Source of the DNA: Lyophyllum atratum
Lineage: Eukaryota; Basidiomycota; Agaricomycetes; Agaricales; Lyophyllaceae
Assembly (NCBI GenBank): GCA_014905825.1
Contig: JACGCN010000057.1
Location: 1-64,000, forward strand
DNA: 64,000 nt
Direction: 5' to 3'
The position numbers and the translations under genes are program-made. Every line of letters begins with the position of its first letter. The stretch's first letter is position 1. Below are positions 10,910 through 22,568 of the stretch, piece by piece. The notes under the pieces were generated by a model, which did not search any database, was not told the DNA's origin, and saw only the letters and a program-made list of their open reading frames with translations.

Positions 10910-13044
10910 TCATGTCTCTCTCTCGGCCATAAATCGGGATACCTTTCCGGGTCTCGCCTGTGGAAGGTCTGGGGTAGTGTTTCCTGGTGATGCTCGGGAC
11001 GACTCTCGCACAGCTGACGAAACCAGGGTGGGCGGACGTGATGGGCGTGAACTGCCTGAAGGGGCCACAGGGACTTGTGGTTTTGGGAACGACGGTGAGT
11101 CTACAGTCATTGAGAAGGCGGGAGTGGTGCCTGTCTGGGAGGACATCCGCGCGGCCGCCGAAGCGGGGAAAGACGGAGAGTCTACGATCGTAGACGGGAA
11201 TGCTGGAGTTGTAGCGGTCGGGTTAACTGTAGATGCTGGACGACGCTCTAGGACGGCGGGTGTTGTTGCGGAGGCGGGTTTTGGTGAAGACCTCTCTAAA
11301 ACGGGGGTAGTCCTCGTGGAGGGACGCTGTGCTGACGATCTTTCTAGCACGTTGGAGGTCATGGTGGTATTTGGTTTTGGTGATGATCTGTCGACCATAG
11401 ATACCGGGATACCCGTTTTCACAGATTGGTCCAAAGGGAGAGAGGACCCCGAGGGCCGTCCCGCATTTGCTCGCGACAATTTGAATTTTGAGGTCTTCGG
11501 TCTATCAATCGGAGGAAGATCGTTGAAAGGCGCTTTGCCAGTGACAGTGGACGATGATGGCGTTGATACGGAGGCGGGTTGACCTTTACCAGCGGATGGA
11601 GGAACGGCGTGGATAAGATTGCCATCGGGCCCCAGATTATACAGCTCCCCTTTCTGTAATAGCTCCAAGAGCTCTTGCATTCCTTCATTTTCATCTTCGC
11701 TTGCGCTGTCAGCATCTCCACCTACCAGTTTCTCGTCGGCGTTCAAGTTGCCGGTTCGAATGGCCTTTTGTAGCGTTTGGACGGTAGATGCTGGTATGAC
11801 AGAAGCACCCAACGATGTTGAGGGTGACGTAGCAGCGTTGTACGAGGATGCAAAATGCGCAGCTTTGAATCGAGAAATAGGTGGCTTCTCAGGTTCCGAT
11901 GAAGGCAAGTCCGAAGGGATGTCCTGAAGTCATGTATGAGTTATATGATCTACGAAATTGAAGAATCACAACGAACGACTCGTACATCGCCACCTGCGAC
12001 ATGCGAATGAGAGGCCATGGCTGCGAGAGCGGCTGCTCCGATTTTGTTCCGTTTTTCGTGGTACTGGAGAGCAATCTCCCGCTGATGTTGGGCAAAATCC
12101 AGATCGATCTCTTCCTCCTCGAAAGTGGGTTCTTGATCTAGATCGGAGACATTGCCAGCGTCGTCGAGAAGGTCTTCGCCATCGTCGGGAGAGTCGGGGT
12201 CTGATTCGTCGTCGGAATCAGGTGCATCCACTGCTGTGGTTTTCGGAGGTGCGCTCGGCGTCCTTTCTACAACTGTCATCTTCATGGTGAGCTTGTCGGA
12301 AGAGGACAGTAGTGATGGGCGTCCAGTGGAACGAAGCCTCCCCGGTGCGATGTCCCCCCAGTCCAGAGATTCCTCTTTAGCTTCCGAGGAGCCAGGGTCA
12401 TCGGCAAAGGCGACGGTCTTCTTCGTCGGCTTTTCATCAAGTGAACTGGGTTTGGCATCTTCTGAGATGGCTTCCGCCACCTGTAACTCTTCCCCGGGTG
12501 CGCCCTCCTTCGACATGTTGCGTAACAAAGCTTGGCCCATCTTCTTCTGCATCTCCTTGGCCAGCTTCAGCTTCTCTTTCTCATTAGCGGCCGCCTCCCT
12601 CCGTTTTCGCAGTATTTCCTGTCTTTCTTCCAAGTCTGCCTGTTCCTCGCGCTTCTGCTGCGCCCGCTCCTCTTCTTCTAATTCATCTAGAATACGATCG
12701 CGTTGTTGGCGCAGCCGTTCCTTTATAGGATCGGGAAGGTTTGACAGGGACGGAAGTGGGGCTTCCTCCGCGAGGAGAGCATTTCCAGTCCCTCGTTCAG
12801 CCGCGGTCGCCAATGGTTCTGTGATATCGATTATGGGCAGACCCTCTTCATTCAAAAGCTGGTGGATCTCTCAGTCAGTCGCTTATCTGCCATTAAGGTG
12901 TGGACATACCTCACCCCGTTCATTTTTCACTTGTTCGAAGCTTTGGGTGACGTCCTCTCCCATCATCTCACTGAGTTTCTCAGTTAGCTTTTTTAACGCA
13001 TCTGGTGTGAGTTTCGGTAATCTTTCGTCATTTCGTCGATCCAT
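10910..13044 (-). CDS. Bud27/URI-like (DUF3835-type) conserved protein, tentative
   Basis: Three exons, 13044-12910, 12858-11986 and 11923-10910, all joined in phase 0, giving 673 residues. It begins MDRRNDERLPKLTPDALKKL, then ELLNEEGLPIIDITEP, a long Glu/Arg coiled-coil stretch (EELEEEERAQQKREEQ), a KKTVAFADDPG segment and an acidic block. IALQYHEKRNKIG follows, and PPISRFKAAHFASSYN opens exon 3; GKVSRFMAERET is the C-terminus after a long Ser/Pro/Thr-rich region. Repeated SRFKA-type motifs after a YHEKR helix recall the DUF3835 part of fungal Bud27 (URI), a prefoldin-like scaffold linked to TOR and RNA polymerase assembly. No prefoldin domain is visible, so the assignment is uncertain. Start chosen at the first ATG giving the conserved frame; it begins inside sequence that also carries a puzzling upstream ORF (13028-13491). 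Confidence 0.7.
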
Positions 13045-13491
13045 CGAGTTGGAAGCTTATGTGAACTGTCAGCCAAAGATAAAATGAGATGAAAAGTCGC
13101 AATACCTTGGCCAGGATGGCCGTTGTCGTGAGTTGCTTGAGTCGACGTTGAATAAACGGTTTGTCGATGCTGCCCTGGCGAAACCACAAGTCAACAACGA
13201 TGGAGATGGTTTCAAAGATGAGGCGTTTGGCAAAAGCTTTCGAAGACCGAACAGTCAGATCTTCAGATTCGGGAATCAAGCTTTGACGACTGCGTCTATT
13301 ATCCCGGGTGAGGCAGCATGATTACTTACACGAATTACTTGTACACTTCTGCACTGCGCTTGATGGAATACCGCCTTCTGCGCGTTCACCAAGGAGTACT
13401 GTCGAGGTTCTAAATTTAGATTTGTTGTTGCTTGATTCCGAGGTCGTCGACCTTTGGCAATCACATCACGTTCGCGTACGCTGACATCCAT
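13028..13491 (-). other. Possible small upstream gene, exons do not join cleanly
   Basis: Two open segments on the minus strand look protein-like. 13491-13334 opens MDVSVRERDVIAKGRRP and runs to QCRSVQVIR; 13283-13028 contains SRQSLIPESEDLTVRSSKAF and LWFRQGSIDKPFIQRRLKQL. A canonical GTAAGT donor follows VIR and an acceptor TAATAG precedes the second segment, yet joining them throws the second out of frame by one base. The second also overlaps the start of the 10910-13044 gene, and joining it there fails as well. Either a real gene has a one-base lesion, an unusual intron is used, or the frames are fortuitous. If real, its ATG lies 47 bp from the CTF18 ATG. Family not recognised. Confidence 0.35.
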
Positions 13492-13538
13492 GATCCATCA
13501 TCCAGCTTGCCTCAAGAACGCGACACGACGCGTTCTCT

Positions 13539-13900
13539 ATGACCTCTTTCATTCCAAACGGACTGCTTGGTTTAAGCCGGCCATTACCCGAGGCTGAAAG
13601 CTCTACGACATCCCTCCAGGCTCAGCATTTCGTTTCGAATGGGCTCTTGGGATCATCAAAACTAAGTACTGATTTGGAGGTTACGGTGCCAGGTGCGTGT
13701 CCTTTATGATCATACATGGCTCTGCTCATCTCCCACTAGAACCTACGCGTCAATTTGTTAGCAACGGGCTGCTATCATCATCTACTGGTGCGCATCCTGT
13801 GGTGCCAATGGCCTGTCTCTAGTTCCATGCTGAACTCACGAGTCAGCTGCATCGGACACGTTCGTTCCGAATGGGCTGCTCTCCCACTCGAGCGCATCTA
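13539..13900 (+). repeat. Four F-[IV]-x-N-G-L-L repeats in CTF18 N-terminus
   Basis: Copies read SFIPNGLLGLS, HFVSNGLLGSS, QFVSNGLLSSS and TFVPNGLLSHS, with a weaker FGVPTGLL further on (about 13975). Copies 1-2 are on exon 1 (13539-13692), copy 3 on a 16-codon exon (13740-13787) flanked by phase-1 introns, copy 4 at the start of exon 3 (from 13847). Confidence 0.85.
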
Positions 13901-16900
13901 ATCTTGAATTATGCAATGCTCTACCAACAACTCATCAAGATGATGATTTGCCTCCCGTTTTCGAAGCTTTTGGAGTTCCCACAGGTCTTCTCTCCACTAC
14001 AGCTCCAGCAGCATCGACCTCTACTGGTTCGAGCTCGAAGTACTCTTTACATGCCACCACATTCGATGGAAGGAGGATATACATGAAAAGGAAGGTTAAG
14101 GCACCACGAGCTGCTCGGAATGTAAGAGTCGACTCCCATTGTCTGCATCGGATGCTCATGACTTCATCAGAGTGTACTGTCTACGTCCGCTCAACGAATG
14201 GGAAACCTGCTCGACGTTCCAATTCACCGGTTACTAGACCAATTATCTACTGCCAAAGCTGCCGATCTCCAAGAACAGTGCGCACTTCCCCTGCCTATTA
14301 ATCCGTGACTAGTGCACAATGTTTACTTATGCAGTGATCGACCTCAAGAAATAGCTTCAAACTCTCTAGAACCTATAGAGGATACCCTTTGGGTTGACAG
14401 GTATAGGCCCCAAAAGTTCACCGAGCTAATGGGTAACGAACGAGTGGCTCGAGAGACTATGGCCTGGGTCAAACAATGGGATTGGTGTGTATTTGGCAGC
14501 AAGAAAGGCAGAAAGCGGCCTCGGAGCGGGGATGAGAGCTACAATGAAACTGACGAATACCATCGTCCGCGGGAAAAGGTCTGTATAATCTGTTCTCTGT
14601 CGACAATTTAACTTAAGTTTTGCATCAAAGCTACTTTTGATATCGGGACCTCCGGGATTGGGCAAGACTACGTTGGCGCATGTCATAGCCCGACAAGCTG
14701 GATACGAGGTCATGGAAATTAATGCTAGGTCTGTGGAGTCGTTACCTTCTTTGCATGCATCTGACAGGGCTTGATAGTGATGCTCGTTCCGGCTCTATTG
14801 TTGATGACCGCATACGACCGGCCTTGGAATCTGGGTCTGCAGTTGGCAGCACAAAGCCTGTTCTTTTGATCATTGACGAGATTGATGGTGCCACTGGGAC
14901 AGGAGATAATGTGAGGTCTTGCCTTCTCACCAAAGTCCGCGTCTGACGCGTCGCGCCCGTAGTCGAATACTTTTATTCACAAACTTGTCTCATTAACATT
15001 TGACCAGCCACGAAAGAAGCGTAAATCTTCCCGGAGTGTTTTCGTCTGGTTATTCGTTGAACATAATATTCAGGTCAAAAAGGCCTTCAAGCGAAACGTC
15101 CAATCCTTCGCCCAATCATCTGTATCTGTAACGATCAAAACGCGTCCTCCCTTGCGAAGCTCAGGCCTCACGCGCTTCAGATCCGATTCCAACGTCCCTC
15201 AGATATCCACACCGTGAAACGGTTGCGTGAGGTGTGCGAACTTGAGGGTCTCAAGGCTGATTCGAGGGCCATCACCACCCTAGTGGGGGTGGCGAAGGGG
15301 GACCTTCGTGGCTGCCTCAATGCTCTGCAGGTATGTGATGTCCAAAAACTTCGGGATAATTCACCTCACGGATGTTACCTAGTTCATCAAATCAAGAAAT
15401 GGAGAGGTCACTGAGAGTGTCGTTCGAAGCGCCACAGCCGGGATGAAGGAGGCAGACACTTCGCTCACCACGGTTCTGAATAGTTTGTTCAATCCGCTGT
15501 CAAAGAAGCGCATAAAGGAGCTGGCTCTGACCGAGGAGGAGGAGTCCAAGTATGTTGCGCGGCTGAGTCGAGACATCGACGCAAGTGGAAGAGAGAGTAG
15601 TATTGCACTTGGTAAGTGACAATCCAACCACCTGTGGCATGGTTAATTTACGAGACCGTTCATCTAGGGTGTTTTGCTCATTACGCTACGCTACGGCAGC
15701 ATGATGCTAATTTCTCCAGATATGAGAAGGCTAACGAATGGCTCATAACCTTCGACATGCTTTCTACCGGCATGTATTCGAACGGCGACTTTGCTCTCAG
15801 CCCATACTTGCCCTACACTCTCGTTCCTTTCTATCCGATGTTCCAAGAACGTGGTGGAGAACGAGTGGAGCGGAACCAAGCAGATTGGGAGGTAGAAATG
15901 CTGGTATTTTCAGACATTCATGTGACTTACCATCTTTCATGCAGAATCTTCAAGTAACTCGGGCCAACGAAGAAACATTGAAGACTCTTTCACGCTGTCT
16001 GCGAAGCGCTAGCTCTCGGCTAGGAGGCGACTTCCGACATCTTCTCAGCACCCCAATCCTTCAGCTCGAATTCGCGCCTTTCATCAACAGGATTATATCC
16101 CCTCCCCTTCGTCCCGTTCGTCCTACTTCTCTGTCTTGTCTGCGGTGCAGCATTCCCTGACACGTAGTCACAGGTTAACAGCCAGGTCATCAGACCGGAG
16201 GGAAAGGCCTTACTAACACGGCTCGTCAGCATTATGGTTTCGTTAGAGCTGAGATTCTCCCAAGAGCGAGCGGAAGATGGCCAACTATCGTATCGTCTTG
16301 ATCCGTATGTCTAAATATCTCAACGTGCCTGCGGTCAAAGCTGATTCGGTATTGACAGGCCAATTGACGTATTTGTTACATACGATGGCAAGAGGGCCGC
16401 TGACATTGCCGTATCGCGGTATGCTGTTCGGCACCTTGTTGCTGGAGAGGTAGGCAAATATGCTCTCTTATTGCGTCTGGTGCTCATACATCCCATCTAG
16501 ATTGATGCTGCCTTGATTGCGAGAGATGCTGATGTCGTGGAGAAAGGGAAACGGGGAAAGCACGACTTCTTTGGAACGAACGCGTAGGTCGGATCCAACC
16601 AGAAAGATGGCAGCTATGCTCATTCTTTGTCTGAATAATCAGGTCCAAGAGATCTGAGGGGGCAGAAGAGTCAAGTAAAAACGACTTCTCTGGCCGCCCG
16701 AGTAAACGCCCTCGGACGGACAACATAGATATCGCTGACAAGGTGAGTTTGCGTCTTAGTTTGCGCACGCGTGATGCTAATGGTGCTGCATGACAGCCTC
16801 CGACCGATTTCTTTGGACGCGTCATAACGGTGCCTTCACTTAGTAACACCAAGGCCGCGGCAAGAAAAAACGTCGAGAAGAAGTACCGTGTCACGTATCG

Positions 16901-16961
16901 ATTCACGGAAGGGAACTCTGCAGCAGTGCGGAAACCTGTGAAGGTTGGGGCGTTCTTATAG
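13539..16961 (+). CDS. CTF18: Chromosome transmission fidelity protein 18 (alternative clamp loader, RFC1-like)
   Basis: Large subunit of the Ctf18-RFC clamp loader, which loads and unloads PCNA and supports sister-chromatid cohesion in the nucleus. Multi-exon plus-strand gene from ATG 13539 to TAG 16959-16961. The AAA+ core is clear: the leader PIEDTLWVDRYRPQKFTELM, Walker A SGPPGLGKTTLAH (about 14645-14680), INASDARSGS, Walker B VLLIIDEIDGA (about 14862-14892), and the RPIICICNDQNASSLAKLRP sensor segment (about 15108-15170). The C-terminal RFC collar follows, and the end KKYRVTYRFTEG with KPVKVGAFL matches the conserved Ctf18 tail that binds Ctf8/Dcc1. The N-terminus has four copies of an F-[IV]-x-N-G-L-L motif spread over the first three exons, one alone on a 48-nt exon (13740-13787). 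Some inner exon borders were not phase-checked. Confidence 0.92.
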
Positions 16962-17253
16962 TTCTATAGACTCACGCGGATTGTAATTTTATGACATGAG
17001 ATGCTAAGCCACATTATTTCCACCTCGGAAGGCGTACTTCATAGACTGAATACGCCTCCTTCCCCAAATAGACATCAGATGTCCCAACACGACTCTACTG
17101 GAACAAGTCGGACCAAGGCTTTCCTCAACTTGTCATGGCACCAAAGTATCCTTGACGCTTTTTGATGCTTTCAGAGAGGCATTTAACAGGCTGGGGAGCG
17201 CTCGTGAAACCAATAATATTGCAATAAACAACTTTCAGTCAAATCAAGTCATA
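16962..17253. other. Convergent intergenic region
   Basis: 292-bp tail-to-tail spacer between CTF18 and the MFS transporter; no ORF or motif seen. Confidence 0.5.
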
Positions 17254-19814
17254 TCACATTATATACCTGAAATCCCGATTCTTCCTATCGGTAAGATCAA
17301 GGAATGCCTGTGGAGGTGGATCAGCAAGAAAGATAGGGTAAAAGGCGAAAGACATACCCGGTCCACTTTCTTCTCCACGCTGGTGCCGTCTGCCTGGAGA
17401 TGGGTGATATACACCTCGTCGTATTTGTCGTCATGCTGCTCATTATCGCGCCGCTTATTCTCCAATGCAAGGAGAGCACGAAGAGCTAGGATGATGAGGG
17501 CAGAAAAGAAGCAAAAGCCACTAAGGATAGACCACGGAACACGGTTGCTGTATGGCCATCAGCTGTCTGGACATCGCTTGGACTAGGAAAACAAATTCTC
17601 ACCGAGGTTGATACGCCTTCTTCCACATCAAAGGCCCAGCAGCATTACCGACAGCGTAGCCAATAAGGACGATGGCGTTTGTAGTCGTTTCTAATAAGGG
17701 GTCAACAACAATCTCGCAAGGGTGTCAAATTTAGTTACTTTTAGTGTGACCGGAAGTGATCGACCCCATCCAAGCGAGGCAGATGGTATACGGTACAATA
17801 GAGAAGACTGCTCTTTGATAAGACACTTGAGATGTTGGATACGATGTGTCACTCACCCGAAACCCAGTAGGAAAATAGTAGGCCGATCTTGTTATGCGAT
17901 GGCAAGGTGTTCACAAGGATAGTCCCGAGGATGCCAGGGACATACGCTGCAACGGCGGCGTATGAGTGCCCAAGATACGGTACAAGAGACACGGTCGAAA
18001 GAATGCAAAGGACTTCAAGAGTAGATGGATGTTAACACCAAGATTGCTGACTCCTAGATGGGGTACGCACTCTGCACAGCGCCATCGACAGTTCCAATTA
18101 AGGTGGTCTGACCAACAGTAAAACCGAACTGCTGAACAATGATCTGCCTCTGGTTCGTGATCTAGATTAGTTCAAGGTTAAGACGACATATGGAAGATAC
18201 AGATAGCGATGACAGACAGAATTGAAAATATTTCTAATTCAATGAACGCCAGATGTCAACAGGATGCCACGGACGAGAGAGAGAACGTACGAAGAGGCAA
18301 CGAAGAGCGCTAGGAGCCATGTCTTGGGGTCACGAAGAGCCTCAATAAACCTATAAAACGTAAGCGATGAGACAAAGTACTAGTACGCCGAGGAAGGCTC
18401 ACTGTTCCCGTTTCCAATGTTTGTTCTCAACTCCTTGTTGGTTGACCTTGATGCGCTGAACAGCCGCGACACGTTCCTCTGCCGTCAGGAAACGCGCAGT
18501 CACTGGCGAATCAGGGAAGAAGAACCTATTGGATGATAAACGATAGCTTCAGCCTTGGGTGGAGGTTTTGAATAGATTTTTGACAGACCAGAACAGAACG
18601 GAGACCACAAGCGTTACAAGGCCCGTGATAATCATGAGCCTGATAGTTGTTCACATAAGGAGTTCGGATAGACGAGAAGATGGTGCATACCATTGCCAAG
18701 GGTGGAAGTTCGGAGTCTGGATGAGTCGGGGTAAGACAGGATGGACCACGGGAGATTCCAGGACATTTACCTTGGTGTGAATAAGACCGAAAGCGATGAG
18801 TCCCAAGAAGATTATTCCTGCGCCATTCATTAAAACTAAACAGCATGGTTAAGAGCAGGCTATGCGATCAGGAACCCGAAACCTACACCAATAGCCGACA
18901 CGTCGCGTCTGTTCTTCGCGAGTATAGAACATCGATGTCACGATCATGAACCCAGGGGTAATTGCGCCTTCATTAATAGATGTCAACCCGATATTACTCT
19001 GGAACAGCCTAGAAGCGCACCTTCACACATTCCCAGGATAAACCGAACAGCAAACAACGCTCCGAACGACTTGCAGGCGGCATGCGCTAACAACGCTACG
19101 GCCCAGATAAATATGTTGATGCTTTCCATGGGAAATGAGCGACATCCTCGTAGACGTATAAGTGACGCACTCACCTCATCCATTTTCCAACTGGAAACTT
19201 CTGGAGAGCGAGATTTTGCGGATACTGAGGATGATGAGGAGTGAGATTGTCAACTACCCTACACATGAGAAGACGATGCTCACCTCAAACACTAGGTAAC
19301 TAAGATAGAATATCGTGCCCAGCCAGTTGAATTGATTTTGCGTTAGTTTGGTGTCAGGTCTGTCGAGTCATGAGGTGTCAAAAGGGGAAGAAAGGTCAGG
19401 CGTATGGGACTGACAATATGCCCAATACAGCAGACTGTCCCAGTGTGATTTTGTCGGCGAAGGTCATCCTAGATGAAAGTTTTAACGGACGGTTCCGTAG
19501 ACACGTTTCCCTGCTCACGCATATAGAACTGGAGATGATTGGTTATTGTCGTTTAATCTGAGATAAATTTCGCGACTTACTGCACATGAGAGGCATGAGA
19601 TGCCGGTCGATTTTCCGTCTATGTGTGAACCATTCACTTCAACAGCTGTCCGCGAGGAGTAAAAACAAACGTACTTCAAGCGTTGAGCTTCAACAGGATC
19701 CAGCGGTGCATCCGAGTCCGGGGCAAGCGTAGCAGCGACATCAACCTCTTTCTCTTTCACAGCAGTCCCAGCATTGTGAGGATGCTTCTCGGAGCGGTCA
19801 CTGGCAGAATCCAT
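17254..19814 (-). CDS. MFS transporter, allantoate permease (Dal5-like) family
   Basis: Plasma-membrane major facilitator of the anion:cation symporter type, probably importing a small organic acid, allantoate or vitamin-like substrate. The minus-strand gene has many short introns; the start is MDSASDRSEKHPHN at 19814 and the final exon AFLDLTDRKNRDFRYIM ends at TGA 17254-17256. Family landmarks in order: RRKIDRHLMPLMC before the first membrane helix (about 19570-19625), SINIFIWAVALLAHAACKSF and ALFAVRFILGMCEGALL (about 19020-19130; the A-motif Gly/Arg region), TLIGTVDGAVQ near 18090, and the cytosolic C-terminus HDDKYDEVYITHLQADG about 17400-17430. About 12 membrane segments are expected from the family; inner exon borders were not all resolved. 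No lesion noticed. Confidence 0.88.
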
Positions 19815-20038
19815 GGTACGGGAGGAGGACAGAGCGCAGTGATATGGACGGATCGGTGACCGCGAGGTCAACTACTAGAAGACGGGAGCGACTGATGAAC
19901 TGACACTTTTAAACAGCAGCCCTGGAGCACATCCAGCAAGTACTAATCTTCTCAGGTTACCCACACTTGTACTGCTTTGGATGTCATGCTTCCCCGATGA
20001 TGTCGAAAATTCGCTAACCCCTTCAAGACGTCTGATGA

Positions 20039-20347
20039 TCACGATAGCGTCTGTTCGAGATGCTTCCGCTTCCAGAAAGGCAACTCGACGAGCTCGAATC
20101 CCAACAGTTTTGGGCCTGGTGTGAGAAGAATGGTGTCCTGGGCGCCCCGCTGTCCAACATAGTCTTCGGGACCTTGGAGTTGAGAATAGTGAATGATGTA
20201 GGACATGGTTTGGATCGCTGCAGAAGACATTCGCCAGAAATACGCGTCGCTAGATAATTCTGACCCGTCGATGGCCGTCGAAGTCGTTCCGCCATCCAGG
20301 GTGAGCGACGCGCTGCCGAGGTTCCTCATCGTTGCTGATGCAGTCAC
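20039..20347 (-). CDS. Hypothetical small protein
   Basis: Single open frame of 102 codons on the minus strand (from ATG 20347, or 20329 for the second Met), divergent from CLP1 with 239 bp between start codons. It includes IQTMSYIIHYSQLQGPEDYV and LLTPGPKLLGFELVELPFW, which look protein-like rather than random, but I recognise no family, signal peptide or membrane segment. It could be a small conserved gene, the last exon of something larger, or noise. Confidence 0.4.
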   Translation of the reverse strand: MTASATMRNLGSASLTLDGGTTSTAIDGSELSSDAYFWRMSSAAIQTMSYIIHYSQLQGPEDYVGQRGAQDTILLTPGPKLLGFELVELPFWKRKHLEQTLS

Positions 20348-20586
20348 GTGACGACAACAACATCGTCAAGATTGAAGTCAAAGCCTAGACCGCTCCTCCA
20401 TCCATCCCCGAAGAACTATCGACAATCATCGTGTGCAGAAGGAGCCATACGAACTGTAACAGGAGCTCTTGTGCAGGCTGAGGCTACATCAGAAGAGAAC
20501 ACACTGGCTCCCCATTTTGCCAATTAAAATTTCTTTGAAGCACAGTTGTGCTTCCAACCCTCTGGCTGTGCTCTGAATTGAAGACA

Positions 20587-22568
20587 ATGACTGAAGAGAA
20601 GCCTGTTGCTGCGACAAAAGAATGGCATCTTGAACCAGAGACAGAGTATAGATTCGAATTGGACCCTGGTACATCGTTAGCAATCAAGGTATGTCAATCT
20701 AAAATCTGTTTCTCCCAAGCCTATCCACCCTACCACCCATCCAGCTCGTGCGTGGTCACGCGGAGGTCTTCGGTGCGGAGCTTGCGGAAGGCAAGCAATA
20801 TCTCTTCGGGTCGGAATGCAAAGCTGCTGTCTTCACCTGGCAAGGGTGCACAATTGAGATAAGTTCTTCTTCCATACTTTCGTCCTCCAAGCATCCTGAC
20901 GCCCCAGGGAAACACGTCACGGGTCAGCCTTCGACCGAGTATGTGTCCGATGAGACGCCCATGGCTGCGTATGCGAATCTGCATATCGCGTTTGAACAGA
21001 TGCGCGTGCGCGCCCTCCGAACCTTGCATGGTTCCCCGCTACACGGTGATGATCCCGCAGCCAGTGTCGAGCCACCACGGGTGCTGGTTGTGGGTCCCGA
21101 GAACTCGGGAAAGACCACAGTCTGTAAGATTCTTGTGAATTACGCGGTGCGGGCGGGGCAAGGGTGGTCTCCTCTGCTCGTCAACGTTGATACCAGTGAA
21201 GTAAGCTGTTGTTCTGTGTTGACAGTTTGGCCTCTCTCAAAGTGTTTACGATTAGGGAGGTTGGGCTGCCCCCGGCGCCCTATCAGCGGCTCCTGTTCAC
21301 TCACCATTACCAACATGTTCACCTGCCAATCCCCTAGGGTCTGCAGCGACTTCTGCCCCGACAGCTCTAGCATCCAATGCTCTGCTCCCGCTTGTTTACT
21401 GGTATGGTCATGCTGAGACAAAACGGAATCCTCTGTTGATGGACAGACTAATACGGAATTTGGGCGACAATGTGAGCGAGAAATATGATTTCGATGCAGA
21501 AGGTATGGTATATTGTGACGCCACTGTGATGTATCGCTGATGGACATGGAAGGCAAGGTATCGGGACTTATCGTCGACACCCCGTCTTCGTTCGGGGCTG
21601 GTACGGGAGCGAGCGACCATCGACACAAACTCATCAAGGCTTGCGTAGATGCCTTCAAAAGTCTGTCTTATACTGGTCTCGGCTACCTATGTGCGTGTTT
21701 CTGAAGATAGACCTACTCTAGTCAACATCATTCTCGTCGTCGGTCACGAGAAATTAAATGTCGAAATGCAACGAGCATACGGGTCGCAGTTGACAGTCGT
21801 CAAAATCCCGAAATCCGGCGGCGTACGTGCTCATTGGCCGATACCTCTTCTCTTGCTCAATAGCCCGTCTCTCACCGTCAGGTCGTGGAGCTGGATCACA
21901 GCTATCGGGAACGCGTCCACAACTATCAGCTACACACCTACATGTATGGGCAGATCATCCCAGCCCCGGCCGGGATATCTTCCGCCACCCTTGGTGGCGA
22001 GGCGCTGACAGAACTCGCGCTGGCGCCGTCTTCGACAGTCATCAGCTTCGATGACATATCGATCTTCCGGATAGGCGCAGGTCAGAGACCTTCTATCCTC
22101 CCTTGGCGCAGTGCTCATGGTGCCCGTGTGCTTCTTTCACTTGTGTAGAAACGATGGCACCCTCTTCCGCGCTTCCCATAGGCGCCGCGCGCGTCGTATC
22201 AGAGATGCAACCTGTCCCCATAGACCCGTCCCAGCCAGGCTCGGGCCTGCTCAACGCAGTGCTGGGTCTCCTGGCGCCGTTTAATCCTGACGAGAACGAG
22301 CGATACGACGAGGAGATCCTCGACCTCACTGTCACCGGCTTTCTTATCATGTACGTGTACATTGCTGAGTTTCACCCCTTTCCTTGACCCCATCACATCT
22401 GTTGATGGCGTTCCCGTCGATATCAACGACTGACTGGTGACGTCTTTGTCTGTTTATAGCACGAGCCTTGACATCCCGCATCGAAAGATGACTATTCTTG
22501 CACCGAATCAGGGCTCGGTTGTGGGGAAGACGGCTGTTGTGGGGACGTTCGAATGGCAGGACCAGTAG
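20587..22568 (+). CDS. CLP1: mRNA cleavage and polyadenylation factor CLP1
   Basis: Nuclear subunit of cleavage factor IA, related to polynucleotide kinases, acting in pre-mRNA 3'-end formation. Start MTEEKPVAATKEWHLEP at 20587; several short introns; stop TAG 22566-22568. Order: N-terminal beta domain with EYRFELDPGTSLAIK and AELAEGKQYLFGSECK (20640-20870); the P-loop GPENSGKTTVCK (about 21095-21130); SPLLVNVDTSEGGW across an intron near 21200; KVSGLIVDTPSSFGAG (about 21555-21600; DTPS Walker-B-like segment); INIILVVGHEKLN and VVELDHSYRERV (21725-21910); and a C-terminal domain with ISFDDISIFRIGA and SLDIPHRKMTILAP, ending FEWQDQ. The Walker A lysine is present, consistent with ATP binding. 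Length and order match fungal Clp1; no lesion seen. Confidence 0.93.

Noticed and set aside
10977..11582. 201-aa plus frame opposite the Bud27/URI-like gene
   Set aside because: Low-complexity antisense of the Ser/Pro/Thr-rich exon 3.
11950..12855. Longest ORF used as the whole gene start
   Set aside because: The LNEEGL residue run is mid-protein; exon 1 at 13044-12910 joins in phase and supplies a true ATG.
12152..13087. 311-aa plus frame, Ser-rich
   Set aside because: Antisense of the Glu/Arg coiled-coil coding region of the minus gene.
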